A stretch of 64,000 bases of DNA from Bin87 sp963692995 (GCA_963692995.1 OY843611.1:3162001-3226000); one strand, 5' to 3'. Positions 49,751 to 58,491 are shown, numbered from the stretch's first letter. Made by a program: numbers and translations. The notes: generated by a model not told the origin, from the letters alone.

Positions 49751-51085
49751 TTACACCGTTTGCCCCGTAAAGCGCCAACTCTCCAGCAGCGCCGCCGGGA
49801 CGTGCATGGCGACGCCGGCCTCGTTCAGGTTCAGCTGCGCCGTGTTGGATAGGGCCCGGCAGCCGGCCAGCGCGTCAACGTAACTCTGGGTGAAGCGCAG
49901 GTTCTTGACGGGCCTGGTGAGTTCGCCGTTTTCGATCAGGAAGGTGCCGTCCCGGGTCATGCCGGTCATGACGCAGCCCCGGTTGTGCGAGAGGCGAGTG
50001 TAGTAGAACCGCGTAATGTAGAGGCCCCGTTCCACCCCGGCGATCAGCTGCTCGGTGGTGCGGTCGCCGGGGCGCATGAACAGGTTGGTAGCCGTTGGCC
50101 CGCCCGTCGCGCCGCGCTGGTGTCCGGTGGATACGGTTCCGGCTTTGGCGGCGGTGTAGGTGTTGTGAACCGGGCCTTGCACCACGCCGTCGGTGACGAT
50201 GCGCACGCTCTGCCGGGGGACGCCTTCGGCGTCAAAGGGCACGGGCCATCCCGACGGGTCGGATCCGTCATCGTGTATGGATACCAGCGGGCTCAGCGCT
50301 GGCCGGCCCAGCACGTCGTTCATCCAGCTGCGCCCGTCCTGCACCATCTGGGCGCCCATGCCGTAAAAGCTGAGGGCTTCGAGCATATCGTCCACGGCAT
50401 AATGCTCCAGCACCACGGGGTAATCGCCGGGTTCAAGATTCTGTGGGTTGCGGCCACGCAGCGCCTTGCCAATGGCTTCGTTGGCCAATGCTTCGCTGTC
50501 GAAGTCGGCCATGCGCCACCCTCCGCCCTTGGACCAGCCGGCCGAGTCGTTGCTGCGGGCAGTGGTCAGGAGGCCGGAGAAGGAACCGACGTGATAGGCG
50601 TCGGCGCCCCGCGTGCTGGCCACGGCCAGCTCCGTCGCGCCGGTGCGGCAGAATCCGGCGGCGTCCAGAGCGAGGGCGGCGGCTTTGCGGCACACCATGC
50701 CGGCCACCGCCGCGCGTTGTTCCGCGTCGCACGAGGCGGTTGCTGCGTCGTAGGCGGCCACCGGCGGAACGGCGGACGGTTCCGGCAGTCCGGGAAAGTC
50801 GGGATCCTCGGGCATCAGTCGGGCGAAGTCAGCGGCCTGGCGCACCGCGTCGGCCAAGCCGTCAGCGGACAGGTTGTTGGTGACGGCACGCCCCGGTCGC
50901 TTGCCGATGGCGACGCGGACGTGGGCCACCGCGTCCTGGTGAGCCACGTTCTGGTGGATGCGGTTGTTGGCGAAGCGGGTCAGCGCCTGCTCACCGGCGA
51001 CCAGGTAGATGTCGGCGGCGGCGCCGGCCGGGCAATGGCGCAGGGCATCCCGGAGCAGCGGACGGATGTGGTCGGGGCCGAGCAT
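49751..51085 (-). CDS. pmbA: TldE/PmbA-like metallopeptidase subunit
   Basis: A 444-residue member of the TldD/PmbA family without the HExxxH motif, so it is the non-catalytic TldE chain. Landmarks are RFANNRIHQNVAHQDAVAHV near residue 37, ALSFYGMGAQMVQDGRSWM near residue 235, and SHNRGCVMTGMTRDGTFLIENGE near the C-terminus. TldE and TldD form a heterodimer that degrades unfolded peptides or processes modified peptides. It follows TldD by 58 bp containing a REP-like hairpin. Confidence 0.87.
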   Translation of the reverse strand: MLGPDHIRPLLRDALRHCPAGAAADIYLVAGEQALTRFANNRIHQNVAHQDAVAHVRVAIGKRPGRAVTNNLSADGLADAVRQAADFARLMPEDPDFPGLPEPSAVPPVAAYDAATASCDAEQRAAVAGMVCRKAAALALDAAGFCRTGATELAVASTRGADAYHVGSFSGLLTTARSNDSAGWSKGGGWRMADFDSEALANEAIGKALRGRNPQNLEPGDYPVVLEHYAVDDMLEALSFYGMGAQMVQDGRSWMNDVLGRPALSPLVSIHDDGSDPSGWPVPFDAEGVPRQSVRIVTDGVVQGPVHNTYTAAKAGTVSTGHQRGATGGPTATNLFMRPGDRTTEQLIAGVERGLYITRFYYTRLSHNRGCVMTGMTRDGTFLIENGELTRPVKNLRFTQSYVDALAGCRALSNTAQLNLNEAGVAMHVPAALLESWRFTGQTV

Positions 51086-51106
51086 ATAGATCGATTGTTA
51101 CACCGG

Positions 51107-51126
51107 ATGCCGGCTTTCGCCGGCAT
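51107..51126. repeat. REP-like hairpin between tldD and tldE
   Basis: ATGCCGGC-tttc-GCCGGCAT, similar in plan to the CCCGC/GCGGG palindromes elsewhere in the window. It may uncouple expression of the two subunits. Confidence 0.6.
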
Positions 51127-51143
51127 GACGGTTGTTCTGGAGA

Positions 51144-52601
51144 CTAACGCATTACGCCGGTGCGGACGTTGCGGAAGCGCGCGGGGCTGGCGCCGTGGCT
51201 GGTGTGGGCGATCTGGCCGGGCTGCCCCTTGCCGCAGCGCGGCGTCCCCCAGAGCTGCCAGAGTTCCGGCCCGCATACGGCGTCGCAGCTGCGCCAGAAC
51301 TCCGGCGTAATGCCGGTGTAGGTACAGTTGCGGAGCAGACGGCCCGGCTTGCCGTTCTTGATCTCCCGACCGACCTCGGCCCCGAACTGGAAGTTGAAGC
51401 GGCGGTCGTCGATGGACCAGGAACGGTTGGTTTCCAGGTAGATGCCACTGTCGGTGTCGGCGATCAGGTCCTCCAGGTTCCACTCCCCGGGCAGCAGGCT
51501 AACGTTGGTCATACGGATGAGGGGGATACGGTTCCACGACGCGGCCCGCATGCAACCGTTGGAGGGCCGGCCCAGGCGTGTCGCCGATTCACGCGACATC
51601 AGGTAGCCGACGAATTGACCGTTGCGGATGATGTCGGTGGCTTGGGCGGGCAATCCCTCGTCATCCCACCCGAAGGTGCCGAGGCCGGTGGCGCTGGCGC
51701 TGTCGGCGGTGATGTTGACGCGCTCGGAGCCGTATCGAAAATTGTGCAGCAGGTCCGGCGTCAGGAAGGACGTTCCGGCAAAGGCGGCCTCGTCGCCCAA
51801 CGCGCGATCCAGCTCTACGGCGTGGCCGCAGGATTCGTGGATCTGCAGGGCCAGCTGGCTGCTGCCGATGATCAAGTCGGTGGTGATGTCGGCCGGACAC
51901 GGATCGGCGGTGAGCAGTTCGGCGGCTTCTTCGGCAGTACGCCGGGCGTTGCCGGGCAGGTCCATGGCGACGACGTACTCCCATCCGGCGCAGCCCTGCT
52001 GGCGACCGTGGGATTGTGGATACGAACGGCGTTGGGTTTCGCCGTTGCCTACGGCGGTGGCCTGGACGCCGCCGCCGGCTTCGTAGATGGTCTGGCTTAC
52101 CAAGGCTCCCTCGGTGTTGGCGAAGGTGCGCTCCTCACGGATGAAGACTGCGTTGGCCATGCGGGCCGTTACCTGGGGAACCGTTGCCATCTCCGCGTCG
52201 GCGGCCAGAAGCAGGGCCAGCTTGTCGTCCAGCGACACGGTGAAAGGGTCGATGCTGATGGGAGTGGCGTAGCTGCCTCGGCTGGTCACCGGAACGCCCA
52301 GCAGTTCGGCCACGGTCAAGCCCGCGCCGTTCTGTCGGGCGGAAGCGCGGGCGATCTGTACGGCCAGGCCGGCGGCGTGGTCGGCAGCGGCGGTGGTCAA
52401 TTCTCGCGTGGACGCGAATCCCCAGGCGCCATCGTACAGCGCGCGGATACCCAGACCAACCGATTCATCGGCGGTCATCGTGTCCACCACGCCGTTGCGG
52501 ACGACGATGCGCTGCTCCCGGTTGGAAACCAGGCGGACGTCAGCGTACTGCGCGCCGCGCTGGCGGGCCGTATCCAGTATGGAAGCAATTATGGAATCCA
52601 T
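51144..52601 (-). CDS. tldD: TldD metallopeptidase subunit
   Basis: About 485 residues from ATG 52601; the longer open frame to 52856 is overlap with rnhA. The catalytic zinc motif HESCGHAVELDRALG lies near residue 242. Other family segments are EQRIVVRNGVVDTMTADESV at the start and GYLMSRESATRLGRPSNG, then the end QLWGTPRCGKGQPG. It begins 17 bases after the RNase HI stop, so both belong to one operon with the upstream Uma2. Confidence 0.9.
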   Translation of the reverse strand: MDSIIASILDTARQRGAQYADVRLVSNREQRIVVRNGVVDTMTADESVGLGIRALYDGAWGFASTRELTTAAADHAAGLAVQIARASARQNGAGLTVAELLGVPVTSRGSYATPISIDPFTVSLDDKLALLLAADAEMATVPQVTARMANAVFIREERTFANTEGALVSQTIYEAGGGVQATAVGNGETQRRSYPQSHGRQQGCAGWEYVVAMDLPGNARRTAEEAAELLTADPCPADITTDLIIGSSQLALQIHESCGHAVELDRALGDEAAFAGTSFLTPDLLHNFRYGSERVNITADSASATGLGTFGWDDEGLPAQATDIIRNGQFVGYLMSRESATRLGRPSNGCMRAASWNRIPLIRMTNVSLLPGEWNLEDLIADTDSGIYLETNRSWSIDDRRFNFQFGAEVGREIKNGKPGRLLRNCTYTGITPEFWRSCDAVCGPELWQLWGTPRCGKGQPGQIAHTSHGASPARFRNVRTGVMR

Positions 52602-52618
52602 ATGACAAGCGCCGGTCG

Positions 52619-53122
52619 CTAGGTCGTTAAGCGTTTCCGATCCGTTGGCGGGTAGCCGGGGTCGGCGGGCAAGTCCGATTGTCGGGCGGCGGTGGTAGCC
52701 AACGTGTCGCATCGTTCGTTGTCGGGGTTGCCGCTGTGGCCGCGCACCCAGCGGAATTCGGCGGGGCGTCGCTCGAGCAGGTTCAGCAGGCGCTCCCATA
52801 GATCGGGGTTGACGGCGGCATCGCGTTTGTTTCGCATCCAACCGTTCTGGCGCCACTTGACCGCCCAGCCTTTGTTCACGGCGTCCACTACGTAACGGGA
52901 GTCGGAGTAAAGGATGGCATCGCAGGGACGGTTCAATGCCTCCAGCCCGAGAATGACGGCCAACAACTCCATGCGGTTGTTGGTGGTGAGCGCATAGCCG
53001 CCGGAGAGTTCCTTGCGCCGGCCGTTGCAGTCAAGGATGACTCCATAACCGCCGGGGCCCGGGTTGCCGAGGCAGGCGCCGTCGGTATGGATGGTTACGG
53101 TTACGGCGGGCGCGGCGCTCAT
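52619..53122 (-). CDS. rnhA: Ribonuclease HI
   Basis: A 167-residue RNase HI, which removes RNA from RNA-DNA hybrids. The four acidic residues are in TIHTDGACLGNPGPGGYG, TTNNRMELLAV, LYSDSRYVVDAVNKGW and VRGHSGNPDNERCD. Its ATG overlaps the stop of the upstream Uma2 gene as ATGA, so expression depends on that gene's translation. Confidence 0.95.
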   Translation of the reverse strand: MSAAPAVTVTIHTDGACLGNPGPGGYGVILDCNGRRKELSGGYALTTNNRMELLAVILGLEALNRPCDAILYSDSRYVVDAVNKGWAVKWRQNGWMRNKRDAAVNPDLWERLLNLLERRPAEFRWVRGHSGNPDNERCDTLATTAARQSDLPADPGYPPTDRKRLTT

Positions 53123-53928
53123 GCCGAGGAGTCCGGCGGAGCGATGCCCGGCTGCCGGAGTTGGGCTTCCAGTTCGCGGATACGGGCGGCTTGCGCTTCG
53201 CTTTGGCGATTGGACTCGGCCAGCGCGTCCTGTGTTTCGGACAGCGCGTCCTCGGCCTCGTCCAGGTTGCGCAACCAGACGCCGGCAGCCGGGTTGTACA
53301 GCTTCAGCTCCCGCTCCGGCCGGACACAGATATCCAGCTCCAGGACTGCGCTGTAACCGCGCAGTATGCCGTCATCGTCCGGAGCGACCGGAATGGGCCG
53401 GTACTCTCCGTCCAGCAACTGCTCACCTTCCAGGCTTGGCGTAAAGAGCTTGCCGGTGGGGTCAAAGCGCCAGTATTCCGTCACGTTCAACGCGGCATAA
53501 ATGGCGCGTTTATCGGTTACGTCTCGCGAGTAGGTGCTCGGCGAGGCAATCTCCATGACAAAATCGGGTGTCTTGCCGTCCTCGCGCCAGACGAGGTAAG
53601 AATCGCGGGGGTAATCCGCCACGCCGAAGGCTACGAACACATCCGGGGCCACCCGAACCGCGTTGTCGTTCATGCGGTAGTACAGCAGCAGATTGCCGGC
53701 TACGTAAACGTCGTCGCGGTCTCGGTAGCGGTGGCGCAGCGCATGGACGGTTGCGGTCAGCGGGGTAAATTGCAGGTCTGATTCAGCCAATGGTTCACCG
53801 TCTGAACTGGGGTAGAAAATATCCGGGTCGTCCTCGGAGAGTGGCCGATCCAGACCGCTCCGGATGAAATCGGCTACCCTTTTGGCGATTAGCCGGTATT
53901 GATCAGCGCCGGTTAATGTGGTTGTCAT
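53119..53928 (-). CDS. Uma2 family protein with coiled-coil tail
   Basis: About 269 residues from ATG 53928 behind GGAGG. Uma2 landmarks: RVAPDVFVAFGVADYPRDS, TPDFVMEIASPSTYSRD, LNVTEYWRFDPTGKLF. The last 50 residues, DALSETQDALAESNRQSEAQ and RIRELEAQLRQ, form a coiled coil. It is coupled by a 4-base overlap to rnhA, an unusual fixed partnership. A CRISPR-like array lies immediately upstream of its start. Confidence 0.87.
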   Translation of the reverse strand: MTTTLTGADQYRLIAKRVADFIRSGLDRPLSEDDPDIFYPSSDGEPLAESDLQFTPLTATVHALRHRYRDRDDVYVAGNLLLYYRMNDNAVRVAPDVFVAFGVADYPRDSYLVWREDGKTPDFVMEIASPSTYSRDVTDKRAIYAALNVTEYWRFDPTGKLFTPSLEGEQLLDGEYRPIPVAPDDDGILRGYSAVLELDICVRPERELKLYNPAAGVWLRNLDEAEDALSETQDALAESNRQSEAQAARIRELEAQLRQPGIAPPDSSA

Positions 53929-53969
53929 ATTTTGACCTCCGGCAACGGCTAGGGATTGCGGCGTTGGGC

Positions 53970-54118
53970 CCGCTCCCGGGTGGGGAGGGAATTCCCGACT
54001 GTCAGCCCAATCGCATCTGCCAGCACGCTCCCGCTCCCGAGTGGGGAGGGGATTCCCTTGTTCACCCGATTGTTCGCCTGAAATCACGGCTCCGCTCCCG
54101 AGCGGGGCGGGGATTCCC
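53970..54118 (+). CRISPR. CRISPR-like mini-array: three repeats, two spacers
   Basis: A 27-base repeat, CCGCTCCCGAGTGGGGAGGG followed by GATTCCC, occurs at 53970-53996, 54031-54057 and 54092-54118. The period is exactly 61 bp both times and the two 34-base spacers are unrelated to each other. The repeat has an internal CTCCC/GGGAG stem; the first and third copies carry two or three substitutions. A 61-bp period and GGGGAT near the repeat end are typical of type I-E arrays. No cas gene lies in the window, so it may be an orphan array or a spaced non-CRISPR repeat. Confidence 0.5.
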
Positions 54119-54856
54119 TCAACGGGTAACGTAACCGTACTCGGAGACCTCAACCTGCCGCATGGTGGCGCGGGTCAGGCCCACGCACTTGGGGCCGATT
54201 TTTGCTGCCCATTCGTCCTGCGCGGCGGCTTTCCAGGGTTCGGAGTCGATGACCGAAGGGCTGGCGATTCGGTACACCGCTACGTACTTGGGGAAGCCGG
54301 CGGCGTTGGTGGTTTCCACGCGATAGCGTCGGGCGCCCAGCACGCCATCCACCTGGCAGAGACCGGGCAGGTGCACGGTGTCGTACAGGTGGTTGAATTC
54401 ATCCTCCACGTCGGCGGGTATGTCGGTTCGCACGACGAAGATGTACGGGGCGTGGTCGGAGGGGTAACTCCCGGCGCTGTGGTAGGTTCCGTCGCCGGCG
54501 TCGGCGATGCGCTTGAGCATGGTGTGGGTGCGGTTGGTGGTATGGGGGCGGATCTTGGTGGCCCAATCGCCCTTTTCGCTTTCGGTCTGCCATCCCGGGG
54601 AAGTGGGGACGCCGGGATCAGCTACGCCGTACAGGGCGGCGTAACGGGCGAAATGCGCCGCGTCGGTGGACTCAAGGATGTAACGGTCGCAGGAGTGGAC
54701 GCCCGGCGCGTTGCAGATGTACTTGGCGTGTTCCGTATCGTACACGCGGTTGAAGTCGATTTCGTGTTCATCGGGAATATCCATCTGGACGAGGTAAGCG
54801 TAATCAGCAGGCATTTCGTAACCTCCGGGGGCGGTCGGGTCTGAGAAGGCGCTCAT
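54119..54856 (-). CDS. Duplicated dimeric alpha/beta-barrel (EthD/DUF4286-like) protein
   Basis: A 245-residue protein made of two ferredoxin-like halves: about 15-110 (YAYLVQMDIPDEHEIDFNRV, then YDTEHAKYICNAPGV) and about 135-230 (YIFVVRTDIPADVEDEFNHL, then YDTVHLPGLCQVDGV). The halves are clear repeats and should form an intramolecular barrel. Such domains bind small aromatic or fatty compounds and occur in catabolic gene sets. No specific function. Its stop touches the last repeat of the CRISPR-like array. Confidence 0.7.
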   Translation of the reverse strand: MSAFSDPTAPGGYEMPADYAYLVQMDIPDEHEIDFNRVYDTEHAKYICNAPGVHSCDRYILESTDAAHFARYAALYGVADPGVPTSPGWQTESEKGDWATKIRPHTTNRTHTMLKRIADAGDGTYHSAGSYPSDHAPYIFVVRTDIPADVEDEFNHLYDTVHLPGLCQVDGVLGARRYRVETTNAAGFPKYVAVYRIASPSVIDSEPWKAAAQDEWAAKIGPKCVGLTRATMRQVEVSEYGYVTR

Positions 54857-55124
54857 TGTTGAGTTCCCAGTCCCATTCGGCGATTGCAGTATGGGGCGAT
54901 GCAGTGTGGATCGAGGCGCCGGTCAATGCCCGGCTCGTCCGGCAATAGGTTGGCAAACCTGCTACAAGCCACCTGCTACCGGCCAATGGTGCGGTAGCAG
55001 TTCATACGGGCGTAATCACCTTCCGACACAATGATCCGACACGATGAAAGGTTGACGCCGGTTGCCTGGCCAGTCCGGTCCCGGCCATCGGACGCCGGAC
55101 CGTTGCGCTCCAAAAAGCAAATGG
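54857..55124. other. Gap between barrel-protein gene and tRNA
   Basis: No gene, repeat or clear promoter was found in these 268 bp. Confidence 0.4.
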
Positions 55125-55196
55125 CTCCCCCGGCAGGATTCGAACCTGCGACCTAGCGGTTAACAGCCGCCCGCTCTACCGCTGAGCTACAGGGGA
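55125..55196 (-). tRNA. tRNA-Asn (GTT)
   Basis: The minus strand gives a 72-nt cloverleaf: acceptor TCCCCTG pairs with CGGGGGA, D arm AGCTCAGCGGTAGAGC, anticodon arm GCGGCTGTTAACCGC with GTT, and T arm GCAGGTTCGAATCCTGC. The discriminator is G and CCA is not encoded. Confidence 0.95.
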
Positions 55197-55277
55197 GTGC
55201 AGCGCTGGGCTTGTAGCCCGTCACGGATCAATTCTATCACTCCCGGCTAAACGAGGCAAGCCGTCTTATTTTCTGCC

Positions 55278-55422
55278 GAAAATTGCGAAACTCCCAAAGT
55301 CTCCTCACACTAGGCGGTATTTGCAAACACCGTCATTCCCGATCCCTTTTCCGTCATTCCCGCTTTCGCGGGAATGACGGGAAGATGGGTGGAGGGGGCA
55401 TTTGGGGAGTTTCGCAATTTTC
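55278..55422. mobile_element. MITE-like element, 145 bp
   Basis: GAAAATTGCGAAACTCCC at 55278-55295 is exactly inverted at 55405-55422. Inside lies a 13-bp palindrome CCGTCATTCCCGC-tttc-GCGGGAATGACGG (55351-55380), the same REP type as at 6523 and 31533. No ORF is present. A right end identical over 22 bases is at 6660-6681. The element lies 87 bp upstream of the Fe-S carrier gene. Confidence 0.65.
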
Positions 55423-55508
55423 TGCGGTGGTGGCCGCTGTTGACGTACCCGCGCCGTTTTTCGTAAAATCACAGTAGTAGCCACTCCCGAAGCGGAGGTT
55501 GAAAAACC

Positions 55509-55865
55509 ATGCCCATTACCCAGAACGGCCTCGAACTCACCGTGGAGATTTCGGAAAAGGCCGCCGAGAAGATCAAATACTTTGCTGAGAAAGAAGGCAT
55601 CACCAACAACATTGGCCTGCGCGTCGCCGTGAAGGGCGGCGGTTGCTCCGGCCTTACCTACGACCTCGACATCACCAATCAGCAGCGCGATTCCGACAAG
55701 ATCGTCGAGCAATACGGCGTCAAGGTGATGGTGGACAAGAAGTCCTACATCTACCTCGTTGGCACCCAACTGGACTTCTCCGACGGCCTCAACGGCAAGG
55801 GTTTCGTCTTCGAGAACCCCAACGCCAAGAAAGCCTGCGGCTGCGGCACCTCCTTCGCAGTATAG
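55509..55865 (+). CDS. erpA: A-type iron-sulfur carrier protein (IscA/ErpA family)
   Basis: A 118-residue carrier that passes Fe-S clusters to target enzymes. The three ligand Cys are in KGGGCSGLTYDLD and CGCGTSFAV. GGAGG lies before the ATG. It is 125 bp upstream of ygfZ, a protein needed for Fe-S enzyme maturation, which is a meaningful pairing. The gap between them contains three short repeats of TAATTCTCCGGC/TAATGCTCCGG type. Confidence 0.93.
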   Translation: MPITQNGLELTVEISEKAAEKIKYFAEKEGITNNIGLRVAVKGGGCSGLTYDLDITNQQRDSDKIVEQYGVKVMVDKKSYIYLVGTQLDFSDGLNGKGFVFENPNAKKACGCGTSFAV

Positions 55866-55990
55866 TTCTCCGGCACGGTGTAATTCTCCGGCGCAGTGTA
55901 ATGCTCCGGTCGCCCCCGGGGCGACCTTACGCGCGGCAACCGCAGGGGCGGGTCTGAAACCTGCCCCTGCAATTAAACGCGAGGTTCACC

Positions 55991-57007
55991 ATGACTGCTT
56001 TTGCTGCCGATTCCCACACCGCCGACGAGTACCGGGCCGCCACGGAGCGCGCCGCCGTCTATCCCGGCCACGCCGGACGCCTGCGCCTCACCGGTGCGGA
56101 CGCCCGAGACCTGCTCAACCGCCTGTCCACCAACCTGGTTGACCCGGCCAGCCAGCCGGGCGAGGTCGCCGTCACGGTGCTTACCAGCGATCGGGGGCGC
56201 ATCGTGGATCTGGTGTACGTCATCCACTGCGGCGACCACCAGTTGCTGCTCACCAGCCCCGGCCAGCAGCAGACGGTCATCGACTTCCTGGACAAGTACA
56301 CCATCATGGAAGACCTGGAGGTTGAGGACATCACCGACCGCACGGCCATGCTGACGCTGACCGGGCCGGCCGCTGACCGCATTTTGGGCCGAACACCCCA
56401 CGCGAATGCGCTGCTGGTGGAGCCTCCAACCGACCCCGATGACCCGGAGCGCCCGCCGACCTATCATTTCCTCATGACCAACCCTGACGATGCCGCCCGC
56501 GTTGCCGACGCGCTGGAAAAAGCCGGCGCGGTCAGCGTCAGCGCGGCCACCGCCGAAACCCTGCGCGTCGCCCAGGGCCGTCCGGCCCACGGCAGCGAGC
56601 TGAGCGATACCTACAACCCCCTGGAAGCCGGCCTCATCGGCGCCATCGACTTTCACAAGGGCTGCTACATCGGCCAGGAGGTCATCGCCCGTCTCGATAC
56701 TTACCAGAAGGTGCAGAAGTATCTAGTGACGTTGAGCTTCGACGCGAACCCGGCGCAAGCCGCCAATCTGCCGGGGGCGCGGCTCGCCAACGCGGAAGGC
56801 GCGACCGTGGGCCTGGTGACATCGGCAACCGTTGTGCCCGCCGCGGCGGGCGCCGGCGTGATCGGCCTGGGCTACGTGCGCACGGCGGCAGTGCAAATCG
56901 GCGGCACGCTGAAAGTGGCAACCGAGAGCGCACCGGACCGCGGCATCACCGCCGGCATCACCGCCCAATCCCGGCTCTTCGGCGGCGAGAAGCCGGGGCC
57001 AAACTAG
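55991..57007 (+). CDS. ygfZ: Folate-binding protein YgfZ (GcvT/CAF17 family)
   Basis: A 338-residue GcvT-fold protein. The signature FHKGCYIGQEVIARL near residue 218 is the K-G-C-Y-x-G-Q-E of YgfZ/IBA57 proteins, which use folate in Fe-S cluster assembly or repair of radical enzymes. The start region GRLRLTGADARDLLNRLSTN is typical of the fold. GAGG precedes the ATG. Functional link with the upstream A-type carrier is established for the families. Confidence 0.92.
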   Translation: MTAFAADSHTADEYRAATERAAVYPGHAGRLRLTGADARDLLNRLSTNLVDPASQPGEVAVTVLTSDRGRIVDLVYVIHCGDHQLLLTSPGQQQTVIDFLDKYTIMEDLEVEDITDRTAMLTLTGPAADRILGRTPHANALLVEPPTDPDDPERPPTYHFLMTNPDDAARVADALEKAGAVSVSAATAETLRVAQGRPAHGSELSDTYNPLEAGLIGAIDFHKGCYIGQEVIARLDTYQKVQKYLVTLSFDANPAQAANLPGARLANAEGATVGLVTSATVVPAAAGAGVIGLGYVRTAAVQIGGTLKVATESAPDRGITAGITAQSRLFGGEKPGPN

Positions 57008-57050
57008 TAAGGGCAGCCGCGTGGTTGCCCATCACTCTAACGAGGAGTGG

Positions 57051-57314
57051 ATGGTGATTAAGACCATCAAAGCCAGGTTCACCGACGGGGTTTTGGTGCC
57101 GCTGGCGCCGCTCGAGCTCGCAAAGGATACGGTGGTATTCATCACTCTTGACACAAAAGGGGAGCTTGCAGGCTGGAAGGAACCCGACTGGACACCGACA
57201 ACGCCGGCCGAGACCCAGGAAGCCGAGGCGGCGACGGAAGAAATGATAAAGTACATCTACGCCGGCTGTATTCGCCCATCTTCCCCCGCCGTCAGCAGCG
57301 CGGCGAATCGGTAG
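57051..57314 (+). CDS. AF2212-like antitoxin family protein (DUF104)
   Basis: About 87 residues. IKTIKARFTDGVLVPLAPLE followed by DTVVFITLD is the AF2212-like beta-barrel antitoxin pattern, usually paired with a PIN toxin; none is adjacent. ATG 57051 with GAGGAG upstream is chosen over GTG 57021. The last 58 bases overlap the 3' end of pyrE on the other strand, and the C-terminal about 20 residues may be spurious extension after loss of an original stop. Confidence 0.6.
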   Translation: MVIKTIKARFTDGVLVPLAPLELAKDTVVFITLDTKGELAGWKEPDWTPTTPAETQEAEAATEEMIKYIYAGCIRPSSPAVSSAANR

Positions 57315-57826
57315 CCGCGCTGCCGTATCGCGTCGCTGCCGCCCTCGTTGCGGTCCAGCACCGCCAGCGCCAATCCCACCGTGCAGCCGGCCTCTTCCGC
57401 CGCGTCGATGGCGTGGAACAGCGAGCCGCCGGTGGTGCAGGCATCGTCCACAATGGCGACAGTCGCTCCTGCCGGCAGCGGCCCCTCGATCAGTTGCGCC
57501 ATACCATATCCCTTGGCTTCCTTACGCACGATGAAGGCGGGCAGCGGCGCGCCCTGCTGCCACGAGGCCATGGCGGCGGCGGCCACGATGGGGTCGGCTC
57601 CCAGCGTCGGCCCGCCCACGGCGGCCACGCCGGCCTCGGCCAGCAAGGGCAGTAGCGCGTGGCCGATAAGATGCGCTCCCTCCGGGTCCAGGCTCAGCAG
57701 CCGGCCGTCGAAGTAGTAGGAACTCTTGCGCCCCGACGACAAGGTGAAATCCCCGTACCGGATCGCTCCCCGTTCCTCCGCAATCTCCAGTAATCGTTCC
57801 GCCATGCTCCGTTGAGAAGTGGTCAT
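57257..57826 (-). CDS. pyrE: Orotate phosphoribosyltransferase
   Basis: About 189 residues. The PRPP-binding motif VAIVDDACTTGGSL lies near residue 115; GDFTLSSGRKSSYYFDGRLL near residue 18 is the orotate-binding start, and FIVRKEAKGYG the flexible loop. It makes orotidine 5'-phosphate in pyrimidine synthesis. ATG 57826 with GGAG upstream is preferred; an ATG at 57844 overlaps the nadD stop as TGATG. Last gene of the obgE-nadD-pyrE unit. Confidence 0.93.
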   Translation of the reverse strand: MTTSQRSMAERLLEIAEERGAIRYGDFTLSSGRKSSYYFDGRLLSLDPEGAHLIGHALLPLLAEAGVAAVGGPTLGADPIVAAAAMASWQQGAPLPAFIVRKEAKGYGMAQLIEGPLPAGATVAIVDDACTTGGSLFHAIDAAEEAGCTVGLALAVLDRNEGGSDAIRQRGYRFAALLTAGEDGRIQPA

Positions 57827-57843
57827 CTCCGCTCCGTTAGTCA

Positions 57844-58491
57844 TCAATCCGCTGCCCGATACAAACCATGCTCGGCTATGTACTCCGCCACCGTATCCGG
57901 GATCTGATACCGGGCCGATAAACCCGCCGCCAGGGTGCGTCGCAGTTCCGATGCGCTGAAGTCCACCCTCGGCCCAGCTACCGATACCACCGCGCCCGAG
58001 GCTGCTTCATCCGGGAACTGCTCCGACAGCGCCGCAATTCCGCCGGCCGGGCCGCCGGGACGCTCGATCACCGCCAGCCGGCACAGATCGAGGATAGCAT
58101 CCGGCTCCTTCCAACGGTGGAACTGGTCCAGCACGTCGGAGCCGACGATGAAGTACAACCCCGTTTCGGGACGGTACGCACCGCGCAACGCACGCAGCGT
58201 GTCCACGGTGTAAGACGCTCCGCCGCGGCGCACCTCGCAGTCGGATACGCAGAAATCGGGATTGTCGGCGGTGGCCAGCTGCACCATGCGCAGCCGGTGC
58301 GCCGCCGCCGTGATGCGCTGTCCGGATTTGAGCCACGGCTCGCCGGCCGGGACGAAGAGGACCGACTCCAGGCACAAGGCGACGCGGGCCGTTTCCGCAA
58401 TCAGCAGGTGTCCCAGGTGCGGCGGGTCGAAGGTGCCGCCCAGGATACCGATGCGGCGGGCCGGCTCCGAACCGTCGTCCACTAGAACCAC
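57844..58491 (-). CDS. nadD: Nicotinate-nucleotide adenylyltransferase
   Basis: A 215-residue NadD that makes nicotinate adenine dinucleotide in NAD synthesis. IGILGGTFDPPHLGHLLIAE is the nucleotidyltransferase start with HLGH; FIVGSDVLDQFHRWKEPDAI and the end SASELRRTLAAGLSARYQIP are the remaining family motifs. The GTG at 58491 overlaps the obgE stop by 10 bases; a second GTG at 58482 is possible. Confidence 0.93.
   Translation of the reverse strand: MVLVDDGSEPARRIGILGGTFDPPHLGHLLIAETARVALCLESVLFVPAGEPWLKSGQRITAAAHRLRMVQLATADNPDFCVSDCEVRRGGASYTVDTLRALRGAYRPETGLYFIVGSDVLDQFHRWKEPDAILDLCRLAVIERPGGPAGGIAALSEQFPDEAASGAVVSVAGPRVDFSASELRRTLAAGLSARYQIPDTVAEYIAEHGLYRAAD

Noticed and set aside
53940..54120. 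Reading the 61-bp repeats as part of the Uma2 coding region
   Set aside because: The frame stays open by chance, but the GGAGG-preceded ATG at 53928 begins the conserved protein and the translated repeats look like low-complexity Pro/Arg.
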